Assembly (NCBI GenBank): GCA_046160045.1
Contig: JBJXGR010000393.1
Location: forward strand, 1-25,804
Length of the DNA stretch: 25,804 nucleotides
Direction of reading: 5' to 3'
From: CAZGUX01 sp046160045
Lineage (GTDB): Bacteria > Acidobacteriota > Terriglobia > Bryobacterales > Bryobacteraceae
The notes below the pieces were generated by a model, which was not told the DNA's origin, did no database searches, and saw only the letters and a list, made by a program, of their open reading frames with translations. A program made the translations under genes and the position numbers. Below are positions 15,645 to 24,127 of this stretch, in pieces; positions within the stretch are counted from its first letter, which is position 1; each line of letters starts with the position of its first letter.

Positions 15645-18600
15645 TCAGAAGCCCACCCGGAACCGGAAGTAGATCGTCCGCCTGCCGGAAGGCAGGAAGC
15701 GGCCGAAATTCGCATCGGCGATGTTCAGGGACTGCGGGCCGGGCGTGTTGTTGTGGTTGAAGAAGTTGGTCGAATAGAACTCCGCTTTCAGGTAGGGACC
15801 GGATTCGCGCCCCAGCAGGTTCCACGTCTTGAACATGTTGAAGTCGAGGTTCCAGACCCAGGGACCGTGGAGGATTCCGCGCGCGGCGCTGCCGAACGTG
15901 CCGTTGGAGGGAATGGCGAAACAATTACGGTTCCAGAACCGGCCCGGCAAGGTTCCGCCCTCATACATGTTGCAGCCGGAAATGACGTCCGCACGTCCGC
16001 CGGTAGCGCGGCCGATGTTTGCCGTGTCGCGTCCGGTGAACCGGGCGTCGTAACGCTGGTGCCCGCCAAACGTGAGCAGCGGAGCGACCGTCCAGTTGCC
16101 CAGGATGTGATTGAACACGCCGCCTTGGCTGATGAACTTCTTTCCCCGCCCGAACGGCAAATCGTAGACCGCCACGAAGCGTGCGGCATGAGGAACGAAG
16201 CTATCCTGGTAACCCTTCTCACGGCCCCGGTTGAAAGGATCTTCGATCTCGGCCCCCACCGAGTCGCCGAGCCGCCCGCCGAGCACGTCGTTCAGGGATT
16301 TCTTCCAGTCGTACCAGCCGCGCAGATACAGTCCGCTCGAGAACTGGCGGGTCAGCTCCAGTTCCAAGCCGTTGTAGTTTCCGTTGCCGCCGAGATCCAA
16401 CAGAAACAATTCCAGGATCTTGTCCGGAGCATACGGCCTCCGTGACGCGGTAAAGGGTGTGGTGCTGGCGCGCGGCGTTTGCAGGTCGCGAATATAGGGC
16501 CAGTGGCTTCCCTTGCTGCCGACGTACGACACCCTCGTGGAAAAGCCGAACGGCAATTCGCGTTCGATGGTCAGGTTCCATTGCTGGTCGTACGGCCAGT
16601 TGTTCTTGCGTACATCGAGCGGCCGGGTGTAGAGCGATTGCAGGCCGACACCCGCCGGCGTCGCGGGAAACGGATTCTGCGTCGTGAACAACGGCTGCCC
16701 GTTCACGATGCGGTTTGGGCCGTAGGATTCACCCAGCAGGAACGGCCCGTACTCCATGCCGTTGAGAAGGCCGGAACGGGCGCCGCGTGCGTCCGCTCCC
16801 CGCGCCGCCGAATCGCCCCGGTAACCCGCCGCGTACGTGATGGACGACGCAAAAGGCACGTGGTAGATCCCGTAGCCGGTGCGGAATACGGTCTTCCGGA
16901 ACGGGCGCCAGGCAATGCCGAACCGCGGCTCCCAAAGAATGTTCTTGAAGTTTTGAAGCCGCTCGGGCCAGCCGGCTTGGGCCGCCGTCACGGCCGGGAA
17001 GGGAAAGCCGGGGGCGATCGCCCGCAAACCGCGTTCGTCTGGAACCACAACACGCAACTTCTCCGGGTCGAAATTGTACATCAGGCCGTTGGCCTCGTAG
17101 GGTTCACCGTAGTGCTGCAGGCGGAGTCCAGCGCTGATGGTCAGGTCGGGTCTGATCTTCCACTCGTCCTGGATGAACGCGCCGAATTCCCACTGCCGCG
17201 AGTTCAGTTCCGGCCGCACCGTGGAGATGGAGGTGAACTCCGGCAGGCCGAGTACAAAGTCGGCGAAATCATTCCCGGTGAAGGCGCCGGAATACCGGAA
17301 ACGGCCCCAGGCGTCGCCGCCCACGTTGGCCGCTCCGCCGACAACGTACGTGTTGGGGCGGTGCTGCCGTAGCTCAAAGCCGGTCTTGATGAAATGCTTC
17401 TCGTAGTGATAGGAGAGGTTGTCCCGGACATACCAGACGCGTTCCGGCATGTCCATGATGCCGGCGATCTCCGCTCCGAGCAGATCCAGTTGGACGCCTG
17501 CCCCAACCGTGGCCATGTTGAAGTGCGGCTGCCCGGCTACCTGGGGCGGCGTGCGGCTGCCCACGTTGATCCCCAATTGCTGTGTGAGTTGCTGCGCCCC
17601 GTTCGGCCCGCCGAAGGTACACGGGCTGCACTCGGCCTGAACGTTGTAGGTGAACGTCGCTTCGTTCAGCAGCCGCGGAGAGAATACATGTGTATCCTGA
17701 ACGCTGACTGCCCGGGTGAACGACAACGTCTTGGTCCCGCCGTCCTGGGGAACGTTGCGGGCATTCGAATCGCCCTCGCGGTTGTTCCGCAGGTGCGTGA
17801 CGCTGATCGTGTTCTTATCGCTGATTTGGTGATCGAAGCGGTAGTGGAACCAGGATTCATCCGAACGGCTGACGCTGATGAACTCGTAGTTTCGGTTGAA
17901 CAGGTTCGGCGTGTTCGGCGTCGGCACGCCGCCGACGCCGTCCCCGATACCCAGCAGGCGGTTCCACACTGGCCCGATGCGCTCCCTCGGGATTGCGTTG
18001 CCGGGGAAAGGCTGGCCGGTCAGTGGATCCACCAGGGTACGGTTGGTGGCCGCCGCCCACTCGGAAAAGTCGCCGTTCCGCATCCTCGCCGTGGGAGCGA
18101 TGTAGCTCAGGGAGTTGGAAGCGCTGCGGCTCTTGAGCGGCTGGTACATGAAGTAGAAGAATGTGCGGTTCTTGCCGTTGTACACCTTGGGTATCACGAC
18201 GGGGCCGTTCAGGATGAACTCGTGGAAGACCGAAGGCCGCTGCACCCTGGGTCGCGTCGTGGCGCCGGCTGGCAGCGCATTGAACCGGTCGTGCGCCCAA
18301 TTGACGAAATACTCGCCGTGAAAGTCGTTGCTGCCCGTTCGGCCTGCCCCCGCGATGGTGGTGGAGGTGCGGAACTCAGCGGGCGCGTTCAGGGCGATAA
18401 AGTTGATCTCCCTGATCGTTTCCTGCGGAGTCCGGAACAGGCCATACCCGTCGTTGGTGATCCCGTCGGTTTCCGCGTTCGTATTGTTGGCGTGATTGCC
18501 ATGCGTCTGGCTCCACGCTTCGCTGCCTGGATTCGCGCCCTTGAACCCAATCATGCTGCCGGCGATGTTCAGGGCGTAGATCTCCCGGTTCGGCGCTTTG

Positions 18601-19058
18601 TAGGCGACGCGCGCCGTGTCCGTGTCGATGCGGGCCCCCTCTTCTTTCACCGAGACCGTCTGAGCCACGTCGCCGATCTCGAGCGAAATGTCCACTCGAC
18701 GGGTCTGCCGGGCATACACAATCACGCCGGTATTCCGGTACTTCTTGAATTGGGGCATTTCGACTTCGAGCGTGTAGGTGCCGGGTAACACGCCGTTCAG
18801 TACGTAGTCGCCGACGTCGTTCGACACGGCGGAGTGGGCCAACCCTCGTTTCTCCTCGGTCACTCTGAGGGTCGCTCCCGGAACGGCCGCTCCGCTCGGG
18901 TCCGTGACGCGGCCGTGGAAGCCGGTGAAATCCTGAGCGATCAAGGCAGACTGCACCCCCGACAGTATCGCTATGGTCAGGAGAACGAATTGAATCAGGC
19001 TGGTGCGAAGGATTCGCAAGCCGTGCAAAGAGAATGCATGCTCCGAGACGCGTTTCAT
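15645..19058 (-). CDS. Oar-like TonB-dependent receptor (2)
   Basis: This 1137-residue outer-membrane protein has a long N-terminal leader whose hydrophobic core lies at about 20-41, before AQDFTG. The carboxypeptidase-regulatory-like domain is at about 46-125 (GRVTDPSGAAVPGATL, then PGTYTLEVEMPQFKKY). Next comes a plug-like part with NAETDGITNDGYG and TIAGAGRTGSNDFHGEYF, then a large barrel ending RVGF. Its barrel is much longer than that of receptor 1 and the two are only distantly similar, so different ligands are likely. I chose the ATG at 19058, preceded by TGGAGG at good spacing, rather than the frame start at 19127. A promoter (19169-19198) lies about 105 bp upstream and a strong stem follows the stop, so it is probably transcribed alone. 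Confidence 0.9.
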   Translation of the reverse strand: MKRVSEHAFSLHGLRILRTSLIQFVLLTIAILSGVQSALIAQDFTGFHGRVTDPSGAAVPGATLRVTEEKRGLAHSAVSNDVGDYVLNGVLPGTYTLEVEMPQFKKYRNTGVIVYARQTRRVDISLEIGDVAQTVSVKEEGARIDTDTARVAYKAPNREIYALNIAGSMIGFKGANPGSEAWSQTHGNHANNTNAETDGITNDGYGLFRTPQETIREINFIALNAPAEFRTSTTIAGAGRTGSNDFHGEYFVNWAHDRFNALPAGATTRPRVQRPSVFHEFILNGPVVIPKVYNGKNRTFFYFMYQPLKSRSASNSLSYIAPTARMRNGDFSEWAAATNRTLVDPLTGQPFPGNAIPRERIGPVWNRLLGIGDGVGGVPTPNTPNLFNRNYEFISVSRSDESWFHYRFDHQISDKNTISVTHLRNNREGDSNARNVPQDGGTKTLSFTRAVSVQDTHVFSPRLLNEATFTYNVQAECSPCTFGGPNGAQQLTQQLGINVGSRTPPQVAGQPHFNMATVGAGVQLDLLGAEIAGIMDMPERVWYVRDNLSYHYEKHFIKTGFELRQHRPNTYVVGGAANVGGDAWGRFRYSGAFTGNDFADFVLGLPEFTSISTVRPELNSRQWEFGAFIQDEWKIRPDLTISAGLRLQHYGEPYEANGLMYNFDPEKLRVVVPDERGLRAIAPGFPFPAVTAAQAGWPERLQNFKNILWEPRFGIAWRPFRKTVFRTGYGIYHVPFASSITYAAGYRGDSAARGADARGARSGLLNGMEYGPFLLGESYGPNRIVNGQPLFTTQNPFPATPAGVGLQSLYTRPLDVRKNNWPYDQQWNLTIERELPFGFSTRVSYVGSKGSHWPYIRDLQTPRASTTPFTASRRPYAPDKILELFLLDLGGNGNYNGLELELTRQFSSGLYLRGWYDWKKSLNDVLGGRLGDSVGAEIEDPFNRGREKGYQDSFVPHAARFVAVYDLPFGRGKKFISQGGVFNHILGNWTVAPLLTFGGHQRYDARFTGRDTANIGRATGGRADVISGCNMYEGGTLPGRFWNRNCFAIPSNGTFGSAARGILHGPWVWNLDFNMFKTWNLLGRESGPYLKAEFYSTNFFNHNNTPGPQSLNIADANFGRFLPSGRRTIYFRFRVGF

Positions 19059-19168
19059 GGTTGTCGCCTCCAGGCTATTAAAGATCCCCCGGGTTGGTCC
19101 TGCTAAATCCAACGCCCGTGCTACCACATGCGGGATTTCGCCGGATGTTCACGCGGTGTCTGATCTCT

Positions 19169-19198
19169 TGTATACGTCACCAGCAGATCCCCAGTCAA
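19169..19198 (-). promoter_or_regulatory. Sigma-70-like promoter for receptor 2
   Basis: On the minus strand TTGACT (19198-19193) and TATACA (19174-19169) are separated by 18 bp. This would give a leader of about 105 bases before the ATG at 19058. The 340-bp divergent region 19059-19398 also holds a short cagcct triplication (19303-19320) and a ggccag/ctggcc inverted repeat (19234-19256). Confidence 0.55.
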
Positions 19199-19334
19199 TG
19201 CATTTCTTTCGACTTTCGGGACGTCGTGGGCCCGGCCAGGCGCCGTGTTGCTGGCCTGTTACTAAAGTGTCAAGTGGGACCGGCAAGCGGTTTCGGAAGG
19301 TCCAGCCTCAGCCTCAGCCTTTTCGCGCACCTCC

Positions 19335-19364
19335 TTGGGAGTCGGCCCAGGGATCTTGTATACT
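19335..19364 (+). promoter_or_regulatory. Sigma-70-like promoter for the plus-strand operon
   Basis: TTGGGA (19335-19340) and TATACT (19359-19364) are 18 bp apart, about 35 bp before the TTG start of the first operon gene at 19399. Transcription would begin near 19371. Confidence 0.55.
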
Positions 19365-19398
19365 TTTTCGGGAGCCTCCACAGGGAAGGAATGTTACA

Positions 19399-21033
19399 TT
19401 GAGTTCGACAAGAAGGGACCTGTTTCACGCCGCGGGCTTGGCTCTGCCCAGCCTCCTTGGCGCCGCCCAAGCCGCGCCTCAGAAGAGGGATCGCCCGCCG
19501 GCTTACCGCATCATCTACAACTGGGATGGCGCCCCCCACGGCTATTCCGAGTTCCCGCAAAGCCTCGACCAGTTTCTCGACAAGACCTACGCTCCGATGA
19601 AAAACACCCAGGTGGATGCCCACTTCTGGTGCATTGGAGAGCACGAAGCCAAGTGGCGTCCAACCCGGATGGAGTTGGCCGGCGATACCGAGAATCGCCT
19701 CTACGATTCGGTCAACTCGATGCGGCACAACGAGAGCCTGCGGGCCATGATCGAGCGCGGCGAGAATCCGTATGCCGCCATGGTCAAGCGAGGCCGGGAG
19801 CTTCGCATGGCCGTATGGGCTTCCGTGCGAATGAACGACAACCACTTCAACGGCCTCCAACTGGAAGACATGCCGGCCGCGGTGATGCCCGGATTGACCC
19901 GCCTGCGCAAGCAGCATCCGGAATGGTGCCTCGGGCCCAAAAACGCGCCGAAGTGGTTTGCGGCCAGTTGGAATTTTGCCGTTCCCGAGGTCCGGGAGCA
20001 CCGCCTCCAGCACATCGCCGAAGTTGCCCGCCTGGCCGACTGGGACGGCATCGAACTCGACTGGCAACGCCATGCGTACCACCTCCCTCTCACCGACGCG
20101 TACCGTCTGCGCTATGTGCTCACCGACCTGCAACGCGCCGTTCGCCGCATGACGGACCAGATCGGGCGCGAGCGCGGCCGGCCCTTTTACCTCGCCGTCC
20201 GTGTGGCGACGACGCTCGAATCCTGCCGCCGCATTGGCTACGATCTTCCCGTGTGGGTGAAAGAAGGACTGTGTGACATTGTCATTGCCGGAGGAGGAGC
20301 GGGGACGGATCCCGGCGTCGAAGTTGAAGGTTTCCGCGAACTTCTCCGCGGTTCGCCGATCCGTTTCTATCCCGGTTTTGATGGCGGTTTTTGGGGACAA
20401 CACAGCGGCCTGATGCCCGATGCGGACTGGAATCGGGCGTGGGTGCGTGCCGCCGCGCAAGGCTATTGGGCGCGAGGCGCGGACGGCATGTACGTCTTCA
20501 ACTGGCACGCCAATGAGCGGAAGCGGCGTCCTCTGCTGACGACCATCGGCGCGCGCGACACCCTCGCGCGCACGGATAAGGTTTACATGTCGTTGCACCG
20601 CTTTGTGGCCCCGGATGGTGGGCAGTGGGCCGGCGCCGATCTGCATGACCGTATTCACGGCGAGACGCCCGTGAATCTGCATCGCAGCCTCACCGGCGAG
20701 GGCCCGCGCTTTCATGTTTCCGTGCACGAAGCGCCCGCCGGCGCGCGCGCCATCGAGTTGCACCTCGCCATCGAGCACCTCTCGCCGCGGGACAAGCTGA
20801 AAGTCACCTTCGACGGCAAGGAACTGGAACGGCCGGCCTCGCGCAGCGCCGCGCGGGAACTCAACGACGACCCAGCGGACGTGGACGAGGCAGCCTGGCT
20901 CGTCTGGCCGTTGCGCCCCGAGCAGGCCCGGGAAGGCACTCATGAAGTGCAGGTGGTTGTCGTCGAGCGCGACCCCCATGTCAAACCGCCCCTGGTGGTG
21001 ATGCATGTAGAGCTTCATTTACGTTATTCGTGA
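19399..21033 (+). CDS. Tat-exported TIM-barrel glycosidase-like protein (paralogue 3)
   Basis: This 544-residue protein starts at TTG (19399), with AGGGAAGGA about nine bases upstream. Extending the frame to 19003 would run through the promoter and into the divergent gene's leader. The Tat leader reads STRRDLFHAAGLALPSLLGAA. YRIIYNWDGAPHG (36-48) matches the opening strand of the two minus-strand paralogues, DWDGIELDW (214-222) corresponds to DGIELDF in paralogue 1, and the barrel continues through GYWARGADGMYVFNW. A C-terminal beta domain begins near KVTFDGKELE and ends VMHVELHLRYS, again like the paralogues. It is the first gene of a four-gene operon with lactonase-like and oxidoreductase genes. 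The activity is not established. Confidence 0.65.
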   Translation: MSSTRRDLFHAAGLALPSLLGAAQAAPQKRDRPPAYRIIYNWDGAPHGYSEFPQSLDQFLDKTYAPMKNTQVDAHFWCIGEHEAKWRPTRMELAGDTENRLYDSVNSMRHNESLRAMIERGENPYAAMVKRGRELRMAVWASVRMNDNHFNGLQLEDMPAAVMPGLTRLRKQHPEWCLGPKNAPKWFAASWNFAVPEVREHRLQHIAEVARLADWDGIELDWQRHAYHLPLTDAYRLRYVLTDLQRAVRRMTDQIGRERGRPFYLAVRVATTLESCRRIGYDLPVWVKEGLCDIVIAGGGAGTDPGVEVEGFRELLRGSPIRFYPGFDGGFWGQHSGLMPDADWNRAWVRAAAQGYWARGADGMYVFNWHANERKRRPLLTTIGARDTLARTDKVYMSLHRFVAPDGGQWAGADLHDRIHGETPVNLHRSLTGEGPRFHVSVHEAPAGARAIELHLAIEHLSPRDKLKVTFDGKELERPASRSAARELNDDPADVDEAAWLVWPLRPEQAREGTHEVQVVVVERDPHVKPPLVVMHVELHLRYS

Positions 21034-21101
21034 TGAGCGAACGGGTTCCGCGCCCTGGTATTTGGACTGATGTGAGCGTTATAGGAAGGGGAGTTATTAC
21101 C

Positions 21102-23003
21102 ATGATCTTATTCCGTCGATACTTGCTGCTTGCCGCTGGCATTCTCCCGCTGCTTTCCTGTGGAGGGGGAGGAGAGGCATGGAAGACTGCCAACGACGAG
21201 CTGATTAAGAAGAACAATCTGCCGCTGCGCCAAAGGGCCATGCCCGCCACCGATGTACCGGTGAAACTGGATGCCGGCAAGGCACACGGCAGCGCGAGCC
21301 TGCCGGCGATTGCCATCGCGCCCGGCGTATCGGCCACGCTGGCGTGGGGCAAGGGGGCGCTCCTCGAGCAACTGACGATGCAGAAGGGGGCGGTCTATCC
21401 GGAACAGACGGTGACGACCGAACTGATCACGCTCGTTCAGGAAGGCTCGGCGGAGTGTCTGCTCGACGGCCGAAAACTGGAGCTGACCAAGGACTCGTTG
21501 CTCTATTTGACAGAGGGCATGAAGAGGACGCTCACCGCCGGCCCGGCTGGCCTGAAGGCGGTGGAGGTCTACTCGCCCGTCTTCGCTGCCCACCTGGCCA
21601 TGGCAGGAGTGAGCATGCCTGCCGGGGCCAATGTCCGGTTTCCGGACTACGGAGTGAAGCCGTCGCTCGAACCTGGCGTGGTGTCCAATCTGAACGAAGT
21701 GCAGATGACCCCGCTGACACCGCCCGGCGAGGGCCAAACCTATAGGCGAAGCGGAGCCAACAGCCAGCTCGTCTGGGGCAAGAACGTGATGTTGAGCTTC
21801 ATCCGTATGGACCCTGGCTCGTCGTTCCCGCTCCACGCCCACCCCGAGGAGCAGCTCATGATCACGTTCCGCGGCAAGCTCGACCAGGGTGGAGTGAATC
21901 GCGTCGATCCCATGAGCGGCGACGGGCGCAGCGTCATCTACCTGCCGAGCAACATGGTGCACTCGGCCAAGCTCAGTGAATTCGGCGCGGACGTCCTGGA
22001 CGTGTTCTGGCCCGTGCGCCCCGACTATATCGAGAAGCGGGACAAGCAGTATGCGCCGTACAACCAGGTGATTGCCCCGGACGCCAAACCGGTGAAACTC
22101 GCCGAGGGCTTCACGTTCTCCGAGGGACCGACCTGGCTCAAGGGCAAGCTGTTCTTCTCCGACATGTACTTCAAGGACCACAAACACGGGGACTGGACCG
22201 GGGACCCGGGGCAGAGCCGAACCATCGTAATGGAAGCGAACGGGAAGTGGAAGCCGCTGGCTCGTGGCATGCAAACCAACGGAACCATCGCCTCCCGGAA
22301 CGGGAACCTGCTGGTCTGCGACATGTTTGGCCATCGCGTGATCGAAGTGGATCGCACCAGCGGCAAGGTCATTCGCACCGTCTTCGACAAGGTGAACGGC
22401 AAGCCGATCGACGGGCCCAACGATTTGGTGATGGATCTCAAGGGCGGGCTTTATGTCACCGACCCGCAGTTCACGCCGGAGAAACAGAAAAGCCAGCCCG
22501 GCACGCAGGTCTACTACGTGGCTCCGGACGGCGCCGCCAGGGTGGTGATTGGAGCCGGCGAGTACGCCATGCCGAACGGGGTGGAGATCTCGCCCGATGG
22601 CAAGACCTTCTACGTGAACAACACCTGGAAGTCGCCCGGCGAGAACTTCATCTGGGCTTACGATGTCCAACCGGATGGCTCCCTTTCGAACAAGCGCAAG
22701 TTCGCCATGTTGAACCTGACCGCGGAGGTCCTCGGCGCCGCCAACCCCGCCCAGCGCGTGCAATCGATGGCGGATGGCATGACGGTCGACATGGATGGGC
22801 GCCTCTATGTGGCGACGCAAACGGGCATTCAGATTTTTGACAGGACCGGCACGTATGTGGGCACGATCTGGTTCCCGCAGTATCCGGTGAGCTGTACTTT
22901 CGGCGGGCCCAAGGGCGACGTGATTTACTCGGTCGGGGAAAGCTCCGCATGGTCCATCCAGACCCGGGTCAAAGGCTTCCGCCATCCGCCCGCGATGGAT
23001 TAG
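21102..23003 (+). CDS. Lipoprotein with two cupin modules and an SMP-30/gluconolactonase propeller
   Basis: This 633-residue protein starts at the ATG at 21102, which has AGGAAGGGGAG at ideal spacing; a GTG at 21030 would bury the leader. The leader ends in a lipobox LLSC (Cys20), so membrane anchoring is likely. Residues about 75-165 form a cupin-like fold without metal ligands. Residues about 225-305 form a second cupin with HAHPEEQ (H245, H247, E250) and H287. From about 330 an SMP-30 propeller follows, with FSEGPTW (E341), GPNDLVMD, MPNGVEISPDG and MADGMTVDMDG, the usual metal-binding Glu, Asn and Asp positions. SMP-30 domains hydrolyse sugar lactones. The cupin may bind or isomerise the oxidised sugar. 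It is the second gene of the operon, 68 bp after the first. Confidence 0.82.
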   Translation: MILFRRYLLLAAGILPLLSCGGGGEAWKTANDELIKKNNLPLRQRAMPATDVPVKLDAGKAHGSASLPAIAIAPGVSATLAWGKGALLEQLTMQKGAVYPEQTVTTELITLVQEGSAECLLDGRKLELTKDSLLYLTEGMKRTLTAGPAGLKAVEVYSPVFAAHLAMAGVSMPAGANVRFPDYGVKPSLEPGVVSNLNEVQMTPLTPPGEGQTYRRSGANSQLVWGKNVMLSFIRMDPGSSFPLHAHPEEQLMITFRGKLDQGGVNRVDPMSGDGRSVIYLPSNMVHSAKLSEFGADVLDVFWPVRPDYIEKRDKQYAPYNQVIAPDAKPVKLAEGFTFSEGPTWLKGKLFFSDMYFKDHKHGDWTGDPGQSRTIVMEANGKWKPLARGMQTNGTIASRNGNLLVCDMFGHRVIEVDRTSGKVIRTVFDKVNGKPIDGPNDLVMDLKGGLYVTDPQFTPEKQKSQPGTQVYYVAPDGAARVVIGAGEYAMPNGVEISPDGKTFYVNNTWKSPGENFIWAYDVQPDGSLSNKRKFAMLNLTAEVLGAANPAQRVQSMADGMTVDMDGRLYVATQTGIQIFDRTGTYVGTIWFPQYPVSCTFGGPKGDVIYSVGESSAWSIQTRVKGFRHPPAMD

Positions 23004-23023
23004 GGGACAATCGAGGAGTTGTG

Positions 23024-24085
23024 ATGACCGGGAGACGCAGCATTCTCACTTCCCTGGCCGCCGCGGGGCTCGCGGCCCAAAAGACTGGGGCCGCCGCACC
23101 TGCTACAGCCGGCCGTAAGATCCGTGTCGGCGCCCTGGGCGTCGGCGAGTACACGTTCTGGGGGATTTGGGGGGACATCCTGTCATCCAAAGGCAAGCTG
23201 GGCGGCGGAATGCTCAACATGGAGGTAACTCATTGCTGGGATGTGAATCCTAAGCTGGCTGCCGAGTTTGCTGCGAAGTGGAACTGCCAGGCGGTGCCGA
23301 AGTACGACGGTATGGTGGGCAACGTAGACGCGATTGCCTTTGGAGGAATCTACGAAGCGCCCTGGCAGCACCTGCTGGCCAGGCCGTACGTGGAAGCGCG
23401 CATTCCCACGTACTTGAGCCGCCCCTTCAGCTACCGGCTTCGCGACATCGATTTCATCCTGAACCTGGCGGCCAAACACGGCACGCCCCTGATGGCCACC
23501 AGCGTTCAGGAGCACTACTACCAGGCCTCGTACTTGAAAGAACGGCTGCGGAACACCGGGGTGATCAAGGCGGTCCACGGCGTAGGATGGAGCGACGAGT
23601 ATCCCGGCCACTTCCACATCCAGTGGTTTATTCTGCGCGCGCTCGGCTACGGCGTCGAGAAGATCTCGCTGGTGACCGACGACGACCGCAAGGCGCGGTA
23701 CCTGCAGGAGACGATGCTGTTCAGCGGATGGGAGGGGCAACCGCCGTTTCTCGCCTCGCTGCACGGAGTGGTCGGGAACCACTACCTCTATCTCAACGTC
23801 ATCGGCGACAAGGGAAGCGAGTCGGTGGTGATGGACCGCAGTCCGGACCCGCGGGAGACGCTCTATTTCTACTTCGCTCCCCAGTTGTTCGACATGCAGC
23901 GGACGTTCGAGGGGCAAAGCTACCAGCCCTTGGACGTGATCCGCAAGAAGACCCAGACGTTCCTTGCCGGCTACTATTCCCATCAGGAAAAGAATGGCGC
24001 GCTTGTGCCAGTAGGCGGGGTCCCGGTGGACTGGCAGGCCCGGCCTTTGCGGCCTGGTTGGATCGACGAAGCGATGTTCCGGTAG
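23024..24085 (+). CDS. Divergent Gfo/Idh/MocA-family protein without the EKP lysine
   Basis: This 353-residue protein has a short Tat-like leader (TGRRSILTSLAAAGL). The nucleotide-binding strand reads IRVGALGVGEYTFWG (33-47), and the next segments (VTHCWDVNPKLAAEFAAKW and VDAIAFGGIYEAPWQH) follow the family pattern. The position of the EKP motif is taken by LSRPFSYRL (131-139), so the usual catalytic lysine is an arginine or is missing. QEHYYQ at 162-167 and a His/Asp-rich second domain remain. It could be a binding-only or non-redox relative, or it may use other residues. The ATG at 23024 is preferred over the GTG at 23021 because GAGGAG then lies five bases upstream. It starts 20 bp after the lactonase-like gene. 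Confidence 0.7.
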   Translation: MTGRRSILTSLAAAGLAAQKTGAAAPATAGRKIRVGALGVGEYTFWGIWGDILSSKGKLGGGMLNMEVTHCWDVNPKLAAEFAAKWNCQAVPKYDGMVGNVDAIAFGGIYEAPWQHLLARPYVEARIPTYLSRPFSYRLRDIDFILNLAAKHGTPLMATSVQEHYYQASYLKERLRNTGVIKAVHGVGWSDEYPGHFHIQWFILRALGYGVEKISLVTDDDRKARYLQETMLFSGWEGQPPFLASLHGVVGNHYLYLNVIGDKGSESVVMDRSPDPRETLYFYFAPQLFDMQRTFEGQSYQPLDVIRKKTQTFLAGYYSHQEKNGALVPVGGVPVDWQARPLRPGWIDEAMFR

Positions 24086-24127
24086 GTGGCCGATCTGCCG
24101 GTGAATTTTGGAACGGGAAGCACACTT

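Noticed and set aside
13862..15760. A 632-codon plus-strand frame opposite glycosidase-like paralogue 2
   Set aside because: It is antisense to a gene with good motifs, and its translation is Arg/His/Val-rich without domains, as expected of a shadow frame.
19003..19398. N-terminal extension of glycosidase-like paralogue 3
   Set aside because: The extension covers the divergent promoter region and has no leader. The TTG at 19399 begins a Tat signal and has a ribosome-binding site.
21108..22985. A 625-codon minus-strand frame opposite the cupin/SMP-30 gene
   Set aside because: The plus-strand frame has a lipobox, cupin and propeller motifs, while the minus frame is a low-complexity shadow.
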